Below are positions 8,391-17,919 of a stretch of DNA of 48,579 bases, one piece after another; the first letter of the stretch is position 1, and each line of letters starts with the position of its first letter. The notes beneath the pieces are model-generated. The model did not search any database. It saw only the letters and a program-made list of their open reading frames with translations, and had not been told where the DNA came from. This DNA is from Alphaproteobacteria bacterium. Lineage in GTDB: Bacteria > Pseudomonadota > Alphaproteobacteria > JAJFFI01. Where the stretch lies: positions 1-48,579 of the forward strand of contig JASJBI010000029.1 of NCBI GenBank assembly GCA_030066595.1, read 5' to 3'. The position numbers and the translations under genes are program-made.

Positions 8391-9000
8391 TGGTGACCAC
8401 CAGCACAGTGTGGTCTGAGAGATCGTCGGTGTTTCTGGCCAAGAACTCGAAGCTGCCGACCGTGTAGCCGTCGTCGAAAGAGGTCAGGTTGAACTTCCCG
8501 TAGAGCCCCCGGGATGAGAATCCCTGTCCGTCTATGAACACCTCGCCGGCGCCGCTATCGACGACGGGTCGTCCGACTTTGATATCGGCATTGGTTTCAA
8601 TCTTCAGGGTGGCGATCTCATTGCCGCCGACGCCGCGTGGGCATTTCTGGGAGCCGGGATCGAGCGCGCTGTTCGGATCGCGGGTGCCATCCAAGAAGTT
8701 GTCCGCATCCAGGGTGATCTGCGAGACCCGAATGTTCGGATCGTGGCTGACGTCCACACCGGTAATCGTCCCGGTTGCCCCCACATTCGCCGCGAACTGG
8801 CACGTGGGGGAAGACGCACCACGGAAGTCCCGCAGGGTCATACTGCCGCTGCGCAGGGCGTTGGAGACCGCCGACTGCTCGCCCGGCGACATGACCTTGC
8901 GCTGATACTCGAATGTGACGAATTGCGGCTCGGCGCTGCAGGCAGCAAGCAGGCCAGCAATCGCCGCCAGGACCGCCGCAAGGGCGAATTGGCGCGCCAT
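8326..9000 (-). CDS. Predicted lipoprotein, unknown function
   Basis: A 224-residue protein with a clear lipoprotein signal, hydrophobic AVLAAIAGLLAAC with Cys21 as the lipidation site, and a strong GAGGGGG ribosome site upstream of the ATG at 9000. The mature part is rich in beta-prone, Asp/Asn/Gly segments and contains two further cysteines (SPTCQFAANV and SQKCPRGV) that could form a disulfide. I recognise no family. The 3' end is odd: a 23-base segment encoding GNFGVDD is repeated 46 bases downstream in another frame, so the last 13 or so residues (QQPILRLLRKLRR) may be the product of a frame change. Confidence 0.75.
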   Translation of the reverse strand: MARQFALAAVLAAIAGLLAACSAEPQFVTFEYQRKVMSPGEQSAVSNALRSGSMTLRDFRGASSPTCQFAANVGATGTITGVDVSHDPNIRVSQITLDADNFLDGTRDPNSALDPGSQKCPRGVGGNEIATLKIETNADIKVGRPVVDSGAGEVFIDGQGFSSRGLYGKFNLTSFDDGYTVGSFEFLARNTDDLSDHTVLVVTNGNFGVDDQQPILRLLRKLRR

Positions 9001-9105
9001 ACCACCCCCTCTGCTTGGCTGCCCCGTGCCGGAGCCGCCAGGACTCGCCCTCCGAAATGCAGTGTGCTCAGGGAAAGCGGCGAAAACGTGACGGAGCGTC
9101 GCGCC

Positions 9106-10431
9106 CTAAGCGCCAATGCGGTAGAGCTGCCATTCGTCGGGCACGCCTTTCAGGGCGTGCGCGCCGAAGTCCTCGCAGGAAATACCGGAGCCGGCGATCA
9201 GGTCCTTGACGGTTCGCGAGATCAAGACGTCTCCGGGAGACGCCAGATCGGCGATTCGCGCGGCGATGTGCAGCGCCAGGCCGGTCACGGCGTCGCCCTG
9301 GACCTCGCATTCGCCCGTATGCAGACCGATGCGGACCTCAACTCCGATCTGACGCACGGCGGCCTGGATCGCCGAACCGCAGCGGATCGCCCGTGCCGGC
9401 CCGTCGAACACCGCGACGAAGCCGTCGCCGGTGGTGTTGATCTCCCGCCCATGGAAGGCTGCCAGCTCCTGCCGCACGGCGGCATTGTGGGCCTCGAGCA
9501 GGTCGCGCCACTGCCGATCCCCGCTCTGCACCGCCGTCTCGGTGGAGCCGACGATATCGGTGAACATGATGGTGTAGAGCACCCGATCGAGGACTTCCGC
9601 GGGCCGGGTGCCGGTGACGAATGCCTCGACGTGGCGCAGGATCGCATCCGACCCGTCGAGCCAGGGCAGGTGGTCGTCCGCCTCGATCTCGACGTACCGA
9701 GCGCCCGGAATGTGCTCCGCCAGATATCGGCCGTGGCACGGCTCCATGACCCGATCGCGTTTTGTGTGCAGGATCAGTGTCGGCACGCGGATCGACGGCA
9801 GGATGTGGCGGATGTCGATCTCGTAGTTGGCGCGCGTCAGCGCGGCGGCAGCCGCCGGGCTTGCGCTCATCCGCAGATACCGCGCCCACCACTGGCGAAA
9901 GCGCTCGTTGTCGATCTGCGTCGGCGCCCGATCGTCGATCGCGAAGGGCGTTCCCCAGGCGCCTTCCAGCTCGTCGATGAAGGCTTTCTCCTCGGCCGGT
10001 TCGGGGCCGCAGGGATAGTCCGGCGCGCGGACCCGGCGGGCGTAGCTGCCGATCATGATCAGCGCCGAGGTCCGCTCGGGATAGGTCGCCGCGAACAGCG
10101 CGCACATTGGCCCACCCTCGGAATAGCCGAGCAGCGCCGCGCGCTCGGACCCGACCGCCTCCATGACCGCGCGCACGTCGTCCATGCGCTCTTCCAGGGT
10201 GGGCGTGTCGGTCACCCGGTCGGACAGCCCGCTGCCGCGCTTGTCGAACAGAATCAGGCGAGAGCAGGCCGCGAGATGGCGCAGAAACCGGGCCAGGCCT
10301 GGCTCCTCCCAAAAGATATCGATGTTCGACACCCAGCCCGGCACGAGAACCAGGTCGGGCGGCCCGTCGCCGAGGACCTGGTAGGCGATGTTGACGTCGC
10401 CGCTGCGCGCGTATCGTGTCTCCGGGCTCAT
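9106..10431 (-). CDS. Alpha/beta hydrolase fused to class III adenylate/guanylate cyclase
   Basis: A 441-residue two-domain protein. Residues 1-280 form an alpha/beta hydrolase with nucleophile elbow GYSEG (Ser104), Asp226 in HTKRD and His254 in ADDHLPW as the likely triad. Residues 284-441 are a class III nucleotidyl cyclase catalytic domain with FTDIVGST and INTTGDGFVA, supplying metal-binding Asp292 and Asp336. There are no membrane segments. The natural substrate of the hydrolase is unknown; it may act as a ligand-sensing module controlling cAMP or cGMP output. The start at 10431 is chosen because family similarity begins at RYARSGDVNIAYQ. It is divergent from the HTH gene at 10700. Confidence 0.9.
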   Translation of the reverse strand: MSPETRYARSGDVNIAYQVLGDGPPDLVLVPGWVSNIDIFWEEPGLARFLRHLAACSRLILFDKRGSGLSDRVTDTPTLEERMDDVRAVMEAVGSERAALLGYSEGGPMCALFAATYPERTSALIMIGSYARRVRAPDYPCGPEPAEEKAFIDELEGAWGTPFAIDDRAPTQIDNERFRQWWARYLRMSASPAAAAALTRANYEIDIRHILPSIRVPTLILHTKRDRVMEPCHGRYLAEHIPGARYVEIEADDHLPWLDGSDAILRHVEAFVTGTRPAEVLDRVLYTIMFTDIVGSTETAVQSGDRQWRDLLEAHNAAVRQELAAFHGREINTTGDGFVAVFDGPARAIRCGSAIQAAVRQIGVEVRIGLHTGECEVQGDAVTGLALHIAARIADLASPGDVLISRTVKDLIAGSGISCEDFGAHALKGVPDEWQLYRIGA

Positions 10432-10613
10432 CGGATAATCGTGGCTCTCCACTCGCTCAGCCGACAAAAAACCGCTCCGGCTGCGGGATCCCGCGCCACC
10501 GGTCGCGTCCATCATCATCGGCTGGCGGGACGCGGCAATCAAGCGGACCCTGGTGCGGCGCTCGATTACCGCACCGGCGCGCGCCCAGCATCGTGGTGCA
10601 ATTTCTCATTAAC

Positions 10614-10629
10614 GTTTACGAAATCTTAA
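10614..10629 (+). promoter_or_regulatory. CtrA-like box upstream of the HTH gene
   Basis: GTTTACGAAATCTTAA contains TTTA-N7-TTAA, one base off the CtrA consensus TTAA-N7-TTAA. It lies 70 bases before the ATG at 10700. The same GTTTACG block with the same spacing occurs upstream of both DUF2336 genes. No binding data are available; this is a motif match only. Confidence 0.4.
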
Positions 10630-10699
10630 AGGGCTTCAAAGTTGGATAGGTCCTCAGAACGGAGATTTCTCCGTCCACGATCAGTGAAGGACCCGACCT

Positions 10700-11323
10700 A
10701 TGACCGCCAAGCCCCTGGACGTCGACAAGTTCTCCAAGGTCATCGCGCTTGCCGAATCGGACGAGCCCGGCGAGGCCAGCGCGGCCCTGCACGTGATGCG
10801 CAAGATGCTGACCGACGCCGGCATAAACCTGCGCGATTTCGGCGAGATGCTGCGCGGACCGCGGTCCGACGGCGGCATTGGAAGCATACATTTCGAGCTG
10901 CAGATCCGGGGTCTGGCCAAGCGTCTGCGCGAGCGCGAGGCCGAGGTCAGCCGGTTGAACCGGGAGATCGCCACCTGGCGGGAGCTTGCCTGGTCGAACA
11001 CCCAGGAGCTGACGGACAGCAACCAGAAGCTCGTAGCCGAGGTCGAGGAACTGAAGGCAAGGCTGCACAGCGCCCAGACGCGTCCGCGCCGCAATGCCGA
11101 CAAGCGGGCCGCGGTGCTGTTCTATCTGCGCAACCCGGATCATTCCAAGCTCTCGGATCGGGAGATCGCCCGCCGCGCCGGCGTGTCACCTCAGACGGTG
11201 TGCAACTGGCGCAAGCGCCTCTATCCGGCCGCGCCGGCGAACCCCGAACGCACGTTCGTGCGCGCCGGCAAGAGCTACGTCATGCGCACCGGCAATATCG
11301 GCCAACACCGACAGGTCGGCTGA
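10700..11323 (+). CDS. Coiled-coil protein with C-terminal helix-turn-helix
   Basis: A 207-residue soluble protein. The N-terminal 45 residues (FSKVIALAESDEPGEASAAL then a helix) resemble the short helical DUF2786-like segment. A coiled coil follows at about 61-125 (heptads in REREAEVSRLNREI and LVAEVEELKARL). Residues 130-175 hold a helix-turn-helix (LSDREIARRAGVSPQTVCNW), and the tail is basic. This suggests a DNA-binding regulator that dimerises through the coil. I do not recognise a named family. A CtrA-like box lies 70 bases upstream. Confidence 0.72.
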   Translation: MTAKPLDVDKFSKVIALAESDEPGEASAALHVMRKMLTDAGINLRDFGEMLRGPRSDGGIGSIHFELQIRGLAKRLREREAEVSRLNREIATWRELAWSNTQELTDSNQKLVAEVEELKARLHSAQTRPRRNADKRAAVLFYLRNPDHSKLSDREIARRAGVSPQTVCNWRKRLYPAAPANPERTFVRAGKSYVMRTGNIGQHRQVG

Positions 11324-11365
11324 ACGGCTCCCGCCCTCGCCTGCCCGCTCCAGCGGGCGCTCCGG

Positions 11366-12085
11366 TCAGCAGGACTTCACCGTAAACCGGTGCCGCAGAA
11401 TGGTGGTCTCGTCGCCGCAGGCGGCGTCGAGCTGTGCCTGTGTGAGACCGCGCACCGCGCTGAAGTCCGTGCCCGCGACGTTGGCGCCGGCCAGATTGGC
11501 CCCCTCCAGGTTCGCGCGGATGAAGACGGCGCCGCTCAGGTCCGCGCCGCGCAGGTCGGCGTCGGTGAGATCCGCCTGATAGAGCCGCGTGCCGCGGAGC
11601 GACGCGCCGCGCAGGTCCGCCCCGCCGAGTTCCGCCTCGGTCAAGAGCGCGCTGGCCATGTCGCTCTCGGCGAGGGTGGCGCTCTTCATGTCGGCGCCGC
11701 GCAGTCGGGCGAAGCGGACGTCGGCGCCGCGCGCGTTCGCGCGGGTCCAGATTGACCAGATGAGGTCCGCGTCGAACATCTTGGCGCCCTGCAGGTCGGC
11801 GCCCTCGAGGTTGACGTTCCACATGCGCGCGCCGTCGAGCTGGGCGCCCGTGAGCTTGGCGCCGTCCAGCGTAGCCTTGGCCAGGTTGGCGAACCGCAGG
11901 TCCGCCTCGGCCAGCTCCGCACCGGACAGCTTGGCGGCGCGCAGGTCCGCCTCGCGCAGATTGCAGCCGACGCAATCCCCGTTGGCCATGAGCTTGTCCA
12001 CATCCCGCTGCACATAGGGGTTGCCGCAGCCCGGCAGCAACAGGCCGATCAGCGCTGCCAAGATGAGACTTTGTCGTGCCGCCAT
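11366..12085 (-). CDS. Pentapeptide-repeat lipoprotein
   Basis: A 239-residue protein with lipobox LLLPGC (Cys20), then a right-handed quadrilateral beta-helix of A(D/N)LXX pentapeptides over residues 45-220 (for example AKLSG AELAE ADLRF ANLAK). The helix is interrupted around ADLIWSIWTRANARG. A C-terminal segment contains Cys residues (LDAACGDET and VKSC) that may be disulfide-bonded. Membrane-anchored pentapeptide proteins have no general function. The ATG at 12085 has GAGGGG just upstream; a GTG at 12103 overlaps the guaA stop. It follows guaA closely and may be co-transcribed. Confidence 0.85.
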   Translation of the reverse strand: MAARQSLILAALIGLLLPGCGNPYVQRDVDKLMANGDCVGCNLREADLRAAKLSGAELAEADLRFANLAKATLDGAKLTGAQLDGARMWNVNLEGADLQGAKMFDADLIWSIWTRANARGADVRFARLRGADMKSATLAESDMASALLTEAELGGADLRGASLRGTRLYQADLTDADLRGADLSGAVFIRANLEGANLAGANVAGTDFSAVRGLTQAQLDAACGDETTILRHRFTVKSC

Positions 12086-12093
12086 CCCCTCGC

Positions 12094-13641
12094 TCACTCC
12101 CACTCGATCGTGCCCGGCGGCTTGGACGTGACGTCGTAGACCACCCGGTTGATGCCGCGCACCTCGTTGATGATGCGGGTCGCCGCCGCGGCCAAGAACT
12201 CGTGCGCGAAGGGATAGGAGTCCGCGGTCATGCCGTCGGTCGAGGTCACGGCCCTGAGCGCGCAGACATGGTCATAGGTGCGGGCGTCGCCCATCACGCC
12301 CACCGTCTTGACCGGTAGCAGCACGGCGAAGGCCTGCCAGATCGCGTCGTACAGGCCCGCCTCGCGGATCTCCTCGAGATAGATCGCGTCCGCCTTGCGC
12401 AGGATCTCGAGTTTCTCCGCCGTGATCTCGCCGGGCACGCGGATGGCCAGGCCCGGCCCCGGGAACGGGTGACGGCCGACGAACGCCTCGGGCAGGCCGA
12501 GTTCGCGGCCGAGCGCCCGCACCTCGTCCTTGAACAGCTCCCTGAGCGGTTCCACCAGGGCCAGTTTCATGCGTTCGGGCAGTCCGCCCACATTGTGGTG
12601 GGTCTTGATGGTGGCGCTGGGACCGCCGAAGGGCGAGACGGATTCGATCACGTCCGGATAGAGCGTGCCCTGGGCCAGGAACTCGGCCCCGCCCAGCTTG
12701 TCCGCCTCCTCCTCGAATACGTCGACGAACGTGTTGCCGATGACCGTGCGCTTTTCCTCGGGATCGGTCACCCGGGCGAGCCGGTCGACGAACAGGTCCT
12801 GGGCCTCGCGATGCACCAGCGGGATGTTGTAGTGGCCGCGGAACAGGGAGACCACCTGCTCCGCCTCGCCGGCGCGCAAGAGCCCGGTGTCCACGAAGAT
12901 GCAGGTGAGCTGGTCGCTGACCGCCTCGTGGATCAAGAGCGCCGCGACCGCCGAATCGACGCCGCCCGAGAGCCCGCAGATCACGCGCCCCTGCCCAACC
13001 TGCGCACGGATCTTGGCGACGGCCTGCTGGCGGAATGCGGCCATGGTCCAATCGCCGGTACAGCCCGCCACGTGATGGGTGAAGTTCTTGAGCAGCGCCG
13101 CGCCGTCCGGCGTGTGCACGACCTCGGGGTGGAACATGAGGCCGTAATAGCGCCGGTCGTCGTCGGCGATCACCGCGAAGGGCGCGCCTTCCGACACCGC
13201 GGCCACCCGGAACCCCGGCGGCAGCTCGATCACCCGGTCGCCATGGCTCATCCAGACCTGCTCACGCTGGCCCTTGGCCCAGATCCCGTCGAACAGTGCG
13301 CACTCCTCGGTGACGTCCACGAAGGCGCGGCCGAACTCGCGATGTTCCGGGCTTTCCACCTCGCCGCCGAGCTGGGCGCACATGGCCATCTGGCCGTAGC
13401 AGATGCCGAGCACGGGCGCGCCCAGCGCGAAGACCGCCGCGGGCGCCCGCGGCGTGGTCGCTTCCGTCACCGAGGCGGGGCCGCCGGACAGGATGATGGC
13501 CTTGGGCGCGAAGTCCGCGATCGCGTCGTCCGCCATGTTGAACGGATGGATCTCGCAGTACACGCCGCTTTCGCGGAGCCGCCGGGCGATGAGCTGGGTG
13601 ACCTGGGAGCCGAAATCGAGGATCAGGACGCGGTCGGTCAT
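12094..13641 (-). CDS. guaA: GMP synthase (glutamine-hydrolysing)
   Basis: Converts XMP to GMP with ATP and glutamine. The 515 residues match the family length. The class I amidotransferase domain carries Cys81 in GICYGQM and the HPEVVH His/Glu motif. The ATP pyrophosphatase P-loop reads GLSGGVDS, and the C-terminal dimerisation domain ends in KPPGTIEWE, the signature tail. The start at [13 protein letters not shown] is the family start; 24 further upstream codons are open but unlike any GuaA. guaB lies 2.4 kb upstream on the same strand, separated by two unrelated genes. Confidence 0.97.
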   Translation of the reverse strand: MTDRVLILDFGSQVTQLIARRLRESGVYCEIHPFNMADDAIADFAPKAIILSGGPASVTEATTPRAPAAVFALGAPVLGICYGQMAMCAQLGGEVESPEHREFGRAFVDVTEECALFDGIWAKGQREQVWMSHGDRVIELPPGFRVAAVSEGAPFAVIADDDRRYYGLMFHPEVVHTPDGAALLKNFTHHVAGCTGDWTMAAFRQQAVAKIRAQVGQGRVICGLSGGVDSAVAALLIHEAVSDQLTCIFVDTGLLRAGEAEQVVSLFRGHYNIPLVHREAQDLFVDRLARVTDPEEKRTVIGNTFVDVFEEEADKLGGAEFLAQGTLYPDVIESVSPFGGPSATIKTHHNVGGLPERMKLALVEPLRELFKDEVRALGRELGLPEAFVGRHPFPGPGLAIRVPGEITAEKLEILRKADAIYLEEIREAGLYDAIWQAFAVLLPVKTVGVMGDARTYDHVCALRAVTSTDGMTADSYPFAHEFLAAAATRIINEVRGINRVVYDVTSKPPGTIEWE

Positions 13642-13745
13642 GGCCGCCGTGCTATAGAGCATTGTCTGGTCATTTGGAACCTCTCTGCCGACGCCAACCG
13701 CGGCAGACCGCAATCCGCATGACGAGATGATGCTTTAGCCCAGAT

Positions 13746-14321
13746 TCAGGCGGCTGAACAGGGACCGTGGCGCGACAGGAAGCCGGCCAGATCGTCCCAG
13801 CCATAGGCGTCCTGATCCAACAGCACGCCCCAGAGCCGCTCCTTCTGTTCCGCGACCTTGCGCCCGCCCATGGCGGTATAGAAGAAGCGCGCCGGGTTGG
13901 CCGACAGCACCCAGACCAGCGCCGACGGGCAGCCCTGCGCGGCGAGCCCGGCGAACCCGGTGCACAAGAGCTTGCGCCCGACGCCCAGGCCCTGATGGTC
14001 CTCGGCCACATAGAGGGTGAAGATCTCACCCTCGCAGCCGAAGGCGGGCGTGCGCGCCGCGCCGCAGGTGCTGACGCCGACGATCTCGCCGTCCACGGAT
14101 TCCGCGACATAGATCGCGCCCCAGCGGCCCGGGCTGGTACGCCCCTCGATCGCAGCCGCCCATTGCGATGCCTGCTGCCGGTAGGACATACGCAGCAGCA
14201 CCCGGTCGGGCACCACGCCGGCATAGGCGCTGCGCCAGGAATCCACATAGACCTGGGCGCAGGCCTTGGCGTCCTCGGGCCGCGCGCGTCGCACGATATG
14301 GCCCGCCGCCGTCCCGGTCAC
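13746..14321 (-). CDS. GNAT family N-acetyltransferase
   Basis: A 191-residue acyltransferase with the GNAT fold. HIVRRARPEDA starts strand 1, and the acetyl-CoA motif A is FTLYVAEDHQGLGVGRKLL, with Q/G-x-x-G. FFYTAMGGRKV is the late-strand motif B. The GTG at 14321 is preferred because GGAGG lies 5 bases upstream; an ATG at 14402 would add 27 residues with no ribosome site. The substrate is unknown. It sits between guaA and the rRNA methyltransferase, all on the minus strand. Confidence 0.87.
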   Translation of the reverse strand: MTGTAAGHIVRRARPEDAKACAQVYVDSWRSAYAGVVPDRVLLRMSYRQQASQWAAAIEGRTSPGRWGAIYVAESVDGEIVGVSTCGAARTPAFGCEGEIFTLYVAEDHQGLGVGRKLLCTGFAGLAAQGCPSALVWVLSANPARFFYTAMGGRKVAEQKERLWGVLLDQDAYGWDDLAGFLSRHGPCSAA

Positions 14322-14470
14322 CGGAGCCTCCGGATCGGGGAAGTGCGCAGGGCGGTCGAGAACAGGGTCATACGAAAAGGCGGTTGAGCGTTCGCACGTC
14401 ATGTGGCAGCGAACAGTGGACCATTGTCGGCCGTCCCGATCGGGCGGACAAGGGGGAAATGCGCGGAGCC

Positions 14471-15751
14471 TCAGTCTTTCCCTCGCTCCAGGACCGCCAC
14501 GAAGAAGCCGTCCGTGCCGTGGCGCGCGGGGGTGAGAAGCAGATAAGGGCCGTCCGCCGGACCGGGTCCGCCGATCACCTCCGCCCAGACCTGGCCGATC
14601 GGTACCGCGGCGAAACCGCCCCGCCCTGCGAGAAACGCATCGACCTGCCGTTCGTTCTCTTCCGGCAGGACCGAGCAGGTGACATAGACCAGCCGCCCGC
14701 CCGGCCGCACCAAGTCCGCGGCCTGCGCGAGAAGCTGGCCCTGCGCTTCGGTCAAGCGGGCGAGTTCCTCGGGCGTGAGCCGCACGCGGGCGTCCGGGTT
14801 GCGCCGCCAGGCGCCCGAGCCGGAGCAGGGCGCGTCCACCAGGACCCGGTCGAAGGCGCCTTCTTCTAAGCCTTTGTCGTCTTCGAGGACCTCAGGCGTG
14901 GCGATGGTCACCCCGGCGCGCGCGAGCCGCGACCGGATCGGCCGGAGCCGGGCCGCGTCCGCGTCGCAGGCGAGGATCTCGCCCTGGTTCCGCATGGCCG
15001 CGGCGAGCGCCAGCGTCTTGCCGCCGGCGCCGGCGCAGAGGTCGCAGACCGACTGTCCCGGCCGGGCGTCGACCAGAAGGGCGGCGATCTGCGAGCCCTC
15101 GTCCTGTACTTCGATCAGGCCGTCGCGGAAGGCCGCCGTGCTCGGCAGGGTCCTGCGTCCCTGCAGCCGGAGGCCGACAGGCGAGATCGGCGTGGGCTCG
15201 GCCGCGATGTCCTCGGCGGCGAGCGCCGCCCGGGCCGCCTGCCGGTCCGCTTTGAGCACGTTGACCCGCAGGTCCACGGGAGCTTCCGCGTTGAGCGCCG
15301 CCATCTCCTCGGCGAACCCGTCCCCGAACGCATCCCGCAGTCGCGGCGCCAGCCACTCGGGTCCGTTGGCCCGAACCCAATCGGGCTGCTCAGGATGGCC
15401 GAGCGGCTGGCCCGCGAGCCCCGCGGCGAGGGCCGTCTCCGCCTCGGACAAAGGCGGCGGGCCGTACTGGCTGCCGTCGAAGGCGGCCATGTCGTCGTCG
15501 AGGGCGAGGGCCGCGATCAAACGCGCGCGGCCGTCGGGTTCGTGAAGGCCCTGCCGCGCGAGCCACCAGTCCAACGCCGCTCGCCGGCGGAGTACGCCGT
15601 AGACATGGGTCTGGATCGCCCGGCGATCCTTCGATCCGACGTAGCGGCGGCGGCGGAACCAGCCGGACAGCAACCGGTCGGCCGGCGTTCCGGAGCTGGC
15701 CAGGGCATCGAGCAGCTCGATTGCCGCTTGCACGCGGGCGCCCGGAGTCAT
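14471..15751 (-). CDS. RsmB/NOP family rRNA cytosine-C5 methyltransferase
   Basis: A 426-residue SAM-dependent enzyme. The N-terminal NusB-like helical domain spans about 1-140. The catalytic domain has a SAM motif CDLCAGAGGKTLALA, the motif IV cysteine in VDAPCSGSGAW and the catalytic motif VI cysteine in VYVTCSVLPEENE. It is shorter in its N-terminal part than some homologues but complete. The likely product is m5C in 16S rRNA (RsmB/Sun type, position 967 in E. coli). The neighbouring guaB-rsmB-guaA arrangement recurs in alphaproteobacteria. Confidence 0.9.
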   Translation of the reverse strand: MTPGARVQAAIELLDALASSGTPADRLLSGWFRRRRYVGSKDRRAIQTHVYGVLRRRAALDWWLARQGLHEPDGRARLIAALALDDDMAAFDGSQYGPPPLSEAETALAAGLAGQPLGHPEQPDWVRANGPEWLAPRLRDAFGDGFAEEMAALNAEAPVDLRVNVLKADRQAARAALAAEDIAAEPTPISPVGLRLQGRRTLPSTAAFRDGLIEVQDEGSQIAALLVDARPGQSVCDLCAGAGGKTLALAAAMRNQGEILACDADAARLRPIRSRLARAGVTIATPEVLEDDKGLEEGAFDRVLVDAPCSGSGAWRRNPDARVRLTPEELARLTEAQGQLLAQAADLVRPGGRLVYVTCSVLPEENERQVDAFLAGRGGFAAVPIGQVWAEVIGGPGPADGPYLLLTPARHGTDGFFVAVLERGKD

Positions 15752-15857
15752 TGTGCAGCCAACGCGTATCGGACTTGATCTGACACGACGCCCACTTCAG
15801 TCTGGCCACTGTCCCCACCAGAGGCCCCTGCATGTCCTGGCGCCGGGATTTCGCATG

Positions 15858-15895
15858 CTTCGAGACGCCGGCTTCGCCGGCTCCTCAGCATGAAG
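15858..15895. repeat. REP-like palindromic unit, copy 1
   Basis: This unit starts CTTCGAGACG and ends CTCCTCAGCATGAAG, with a self-complementary core GCCGGCTTCGCCGGC. It is the inverted counterpart of the unit at 15960-15996. Short units with CTTCGAGACG and CTCAGGATGAAG ends are frequent intergenic repeats in alphaproteobacteria. Confidence 0.75.
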
Positions 15896-15959
15896 TCATC
15901 TGTGTGCCGCCAAAGGAGTGCTTCATCTTGAGTTCGCGGCTTCTCTATCGAGACACCGC

Positions 15960-15996
15960 CTTCATCCTGAGGAGGCCTGCAAGGGCCGTCTCGAAG
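15960..15996. repeat. REP-like palindromic unit, copy 2 (inverted)
   Basis: This unit starts CTTCATCCTGAGGAG and ends GTCTCGAAG. Its reverse complement matches copy 1 at both ends with a changed core (GGCC-CTTGCA-GGCC). Copies 1 and 2 could pair to form a large stem in RNA. A weaker copy (CTTCATCTTGAG ... TCGAGAC) lies between them at about 15921-15954. Confidence 0.75.
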
Positions 15997-16079
15997 GAGA
16001 GGGCGGTGGCTCGAAAGAAAAGTGCAGCAGTCGAAGGACGAAGTGTGCGGATGAGCGTCGGCAGGTTTTCACGGACTAG

Positions 16080-17543
16080 CTACCGGCCGCCGGGATAGTT
16101 GGGCGCCTCACGGGTGACCATGACCCCGTGCACATGGCTCTCTTCCCGGCCGGCGACGGAGACCCGCTGGAACCGACAGTTCTTGTGCATCTCGGCCATG
16201 GTCGCGTTGCCGGTATAGCCCATCGCCGCGCGCAGCCCGCCGGCCAGCTGATGAATCACGTTGGCGACCGGGCCCTTATAGGGCACCTGCCCCTCGACCC
16301 CTTCGGGCACCAGCTTGAGGGCGTCCGAGATCTCCTGCTGGAAATAGCGGTCGGCCGAGCCCCGCGCCATGGCGCCGACCGAGCCCATGCCGCGATAGGT
16401 CTTGTAGGACCGGCCCTGATAGAGGAACACTTCGCCCGGGGCCTCGTCGGTGCCGGCGAACAGCGAGCCGATCATGGCGCAGTCGGCGCCGGCGGCGACG
16501 GCCTTGGCCAGATCGCCGGAGTACTTGATGCCGCCGTCGGCGATCACCGGGACGCCCTGCTTGTGGCATTCCTCGGCGCATTCCATGACGGCGGTGAGCT
16601 GGGGCACGCCCACGCCAGCGACCACCCGGGTTGTGCAGATCGAGCCCGGGCCGATGCCGATCTTGACCGCGTCGGCGCCCGCGTCGATCAGCGCCCGCGC
16701 GCCCTCGGCCGTGGCCACGTTGCCGCCGATCACCTGGGTGTAGTTGGAGAGCTTGCGCACCCGGTTGACCGCCTCGATCACGCCTTCCGAGTGGCCGTGC
16801 GCCGTGTCCACCACGATCACGTCCACCTCGGCGTCGAACAGCGCCTCGGCCCGCGCCACGCCGTCGTCGCCGACGCCCACCGCGGCCGCCACCCGGAGCC
16901 GTCCCTTCTCGTCCTTGCTGGCGTTCGGATGCTGCTCCGCCTTCTCCATGTCCTTGACCGTGATCAGCCCGACGCAGCGATAGTCTTCGTCCACCACCAA
17001 CAGCTTCTCGATGCGGTGCTGGTGCAAGAGCCGCTTGGCCTCGGCCGGATCGACGCCTTGCTGCACGGTGACCAGGTTATCCCGGGTCATCAGCTCGCTG
17101 ACCGGCTGCTTGGGGTTGTCGGCGAAGCGCACGTCTCGGTTGGTGAGAATGCCGACCAGCCGGCCGGTCTCGCGCTCGACCACGGGAATGCCCGAGATGC
17201 GGTGCTGGCCCATCAGGTGCAGCGCGTCGGCCAGCGTCTTGTCCGGCGTCACAGTGACCGGATTGATCACCATGCCGGCCTCGAACTTTTTCACTTGGCG
17301 GACGTTCAGCGCCTGCTCTTCCACCGACAGGTTCTTATGGATCACGCCGATGCCGCCGGCCTGGGCCATGGCGATGGCCAGCTCGCTCTCGGTCACCGTG
17401 TCCATGGCCGCGGAGATGAGCGGCACGCCGAGCTCGACCGAGCGAGTCAGGCGGGTGCGCAGGTCGACCTGGGTGGGCAGGATGGCGGATCGCGCGGGCC
17501 TCAGCAGAACATCATCGAATGCGAGCGCTTCGCGGATCTCCAT
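16080..17543 (-). CDS. guaB: Inosine-5'-monophosphate dehydrogenase
   Basis: Oxidises IMP to XMP with NAD+, the first step of the GMP branch; GuaA performs the next. The 487 residues are the usual bacterial length. A TIM-barrel core is interrupted by a tandem CBS (Bateman) module at about 95-210 ([20 protein letters not shown] and [16 protein letters not shown]). The catalytic cysteine is in [13 protein letters not shown], and the flap has RYFQ. The start at 17543 is set by a textbook AAGGAGGT ribosome site; longer open-frame starts lack any signal. Confidence 0.97.
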   Translation of the reverse strand: MEIREALAFDDVLLRPARSAILPTQVDLRTRLTRSVELGVPLISAAMDTVTESELAIAMAQAGGIGVIHKNLSVEEQALNVRQVKKFEAGMVINPVTVTPDKTLADALHLMGQHRISGIPVVERETGRLVGILTNRDVRFADNPKQPVSELMTRDNLVTVQQGVDPAEAKRLLHQHRIEKLLVVDEDYRCVGLITVKDMEKAEQHPNASKDEKGRLRVAAAVGVGDDGVARAEALFDAEVDVIVVDTAHGHSEGVIEAVNRVRKLSNYTQVIGGNVATAEGARALIDAGADAVKIGIGPGSICTTRVVAGVGVPQLTAVMECAEECHKQGVPVIADGGIKYSGDLAKAVAAGADCAMIGSLFAGTDEAPGEVFLYQGRSYKTYRGMGSVGAMARGSADRYFQQEISDALKLVPEGVEGQVPYKGPVANVIHQLAGGLRAAMGYTGNATMAEMHKNCRFQRVSVAGREESHVHGVMVTREAPNYPGGR

Positions 17544-17919
17544 GGGGCCAACCTCCTTCCTGGTTGGCGCGCGATCATACACATAACGCCCGCCTTGTAT
17601 ATAGGGGGGCTTCAGGGTCCGGGGCGGACGAGTCCGGGCGATGACGCGCTCCATGCGAGAGGCCTCGGCACGCCGCATCGGACCCCGCGAACGGCCGGGA
17701 TCTCGCCGTCAAGCGGCTTTGAGCCTTGCGTTTGGCCGGATATTGCTTGAAACCTATAGCCCTCGGGGGTGAAGCGGCCTGTCGTCGGCCGAGGCGGCGC
17801 CAAGCCCAACCGGTGCAGTTGGAAGGGTCGGGGGCTTGTCCAGGTTCAGCACGTCATGGTCGTGATGTCAGGCGCATTCCGCGGCGGCGCTCTTTGGGCA
17901 GCCATACGGTGACGCTGCC
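17544..17919. other. Divergent intergenic region between guaB and the TRAP set
   Basis: This 376-base region contains no gene I can support. The strong guaB ribosome site lies at its left edge, and an AT-rich patch around 17575-17606 (TGTATATAG on the plus strand) probably holds the guaB promoter. On the plus strand TTGGCC (17732-17737), a 17-base spacer and TATAGC (17755-17760) form a weak sigma-70-like candidate for the TRAP operon. I see no riboswitch. Confidence 0.3.

Larger units (their letters stand above)
15752..16079. other. Intergenic gap with REP-like palindromes
   Basis: This 328-base space between guaB and the rRNA methyltransferase gene contains no convincing gene. An 88-codon open frame at 15832-16098 is discarded because most of it is repeat sequence. 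Its content is two inverted REP-like units, at 15858-15895 and 15960-15996, and a degraded third unit at about 15921-15954. Confidence 0.6.

Noticed and set aside
15832..16098. A small plus-strand open frame in the guaB-rsmB gap
   Set aside because: It consists largely of REP-like repeat sequence and has no ribosome site.
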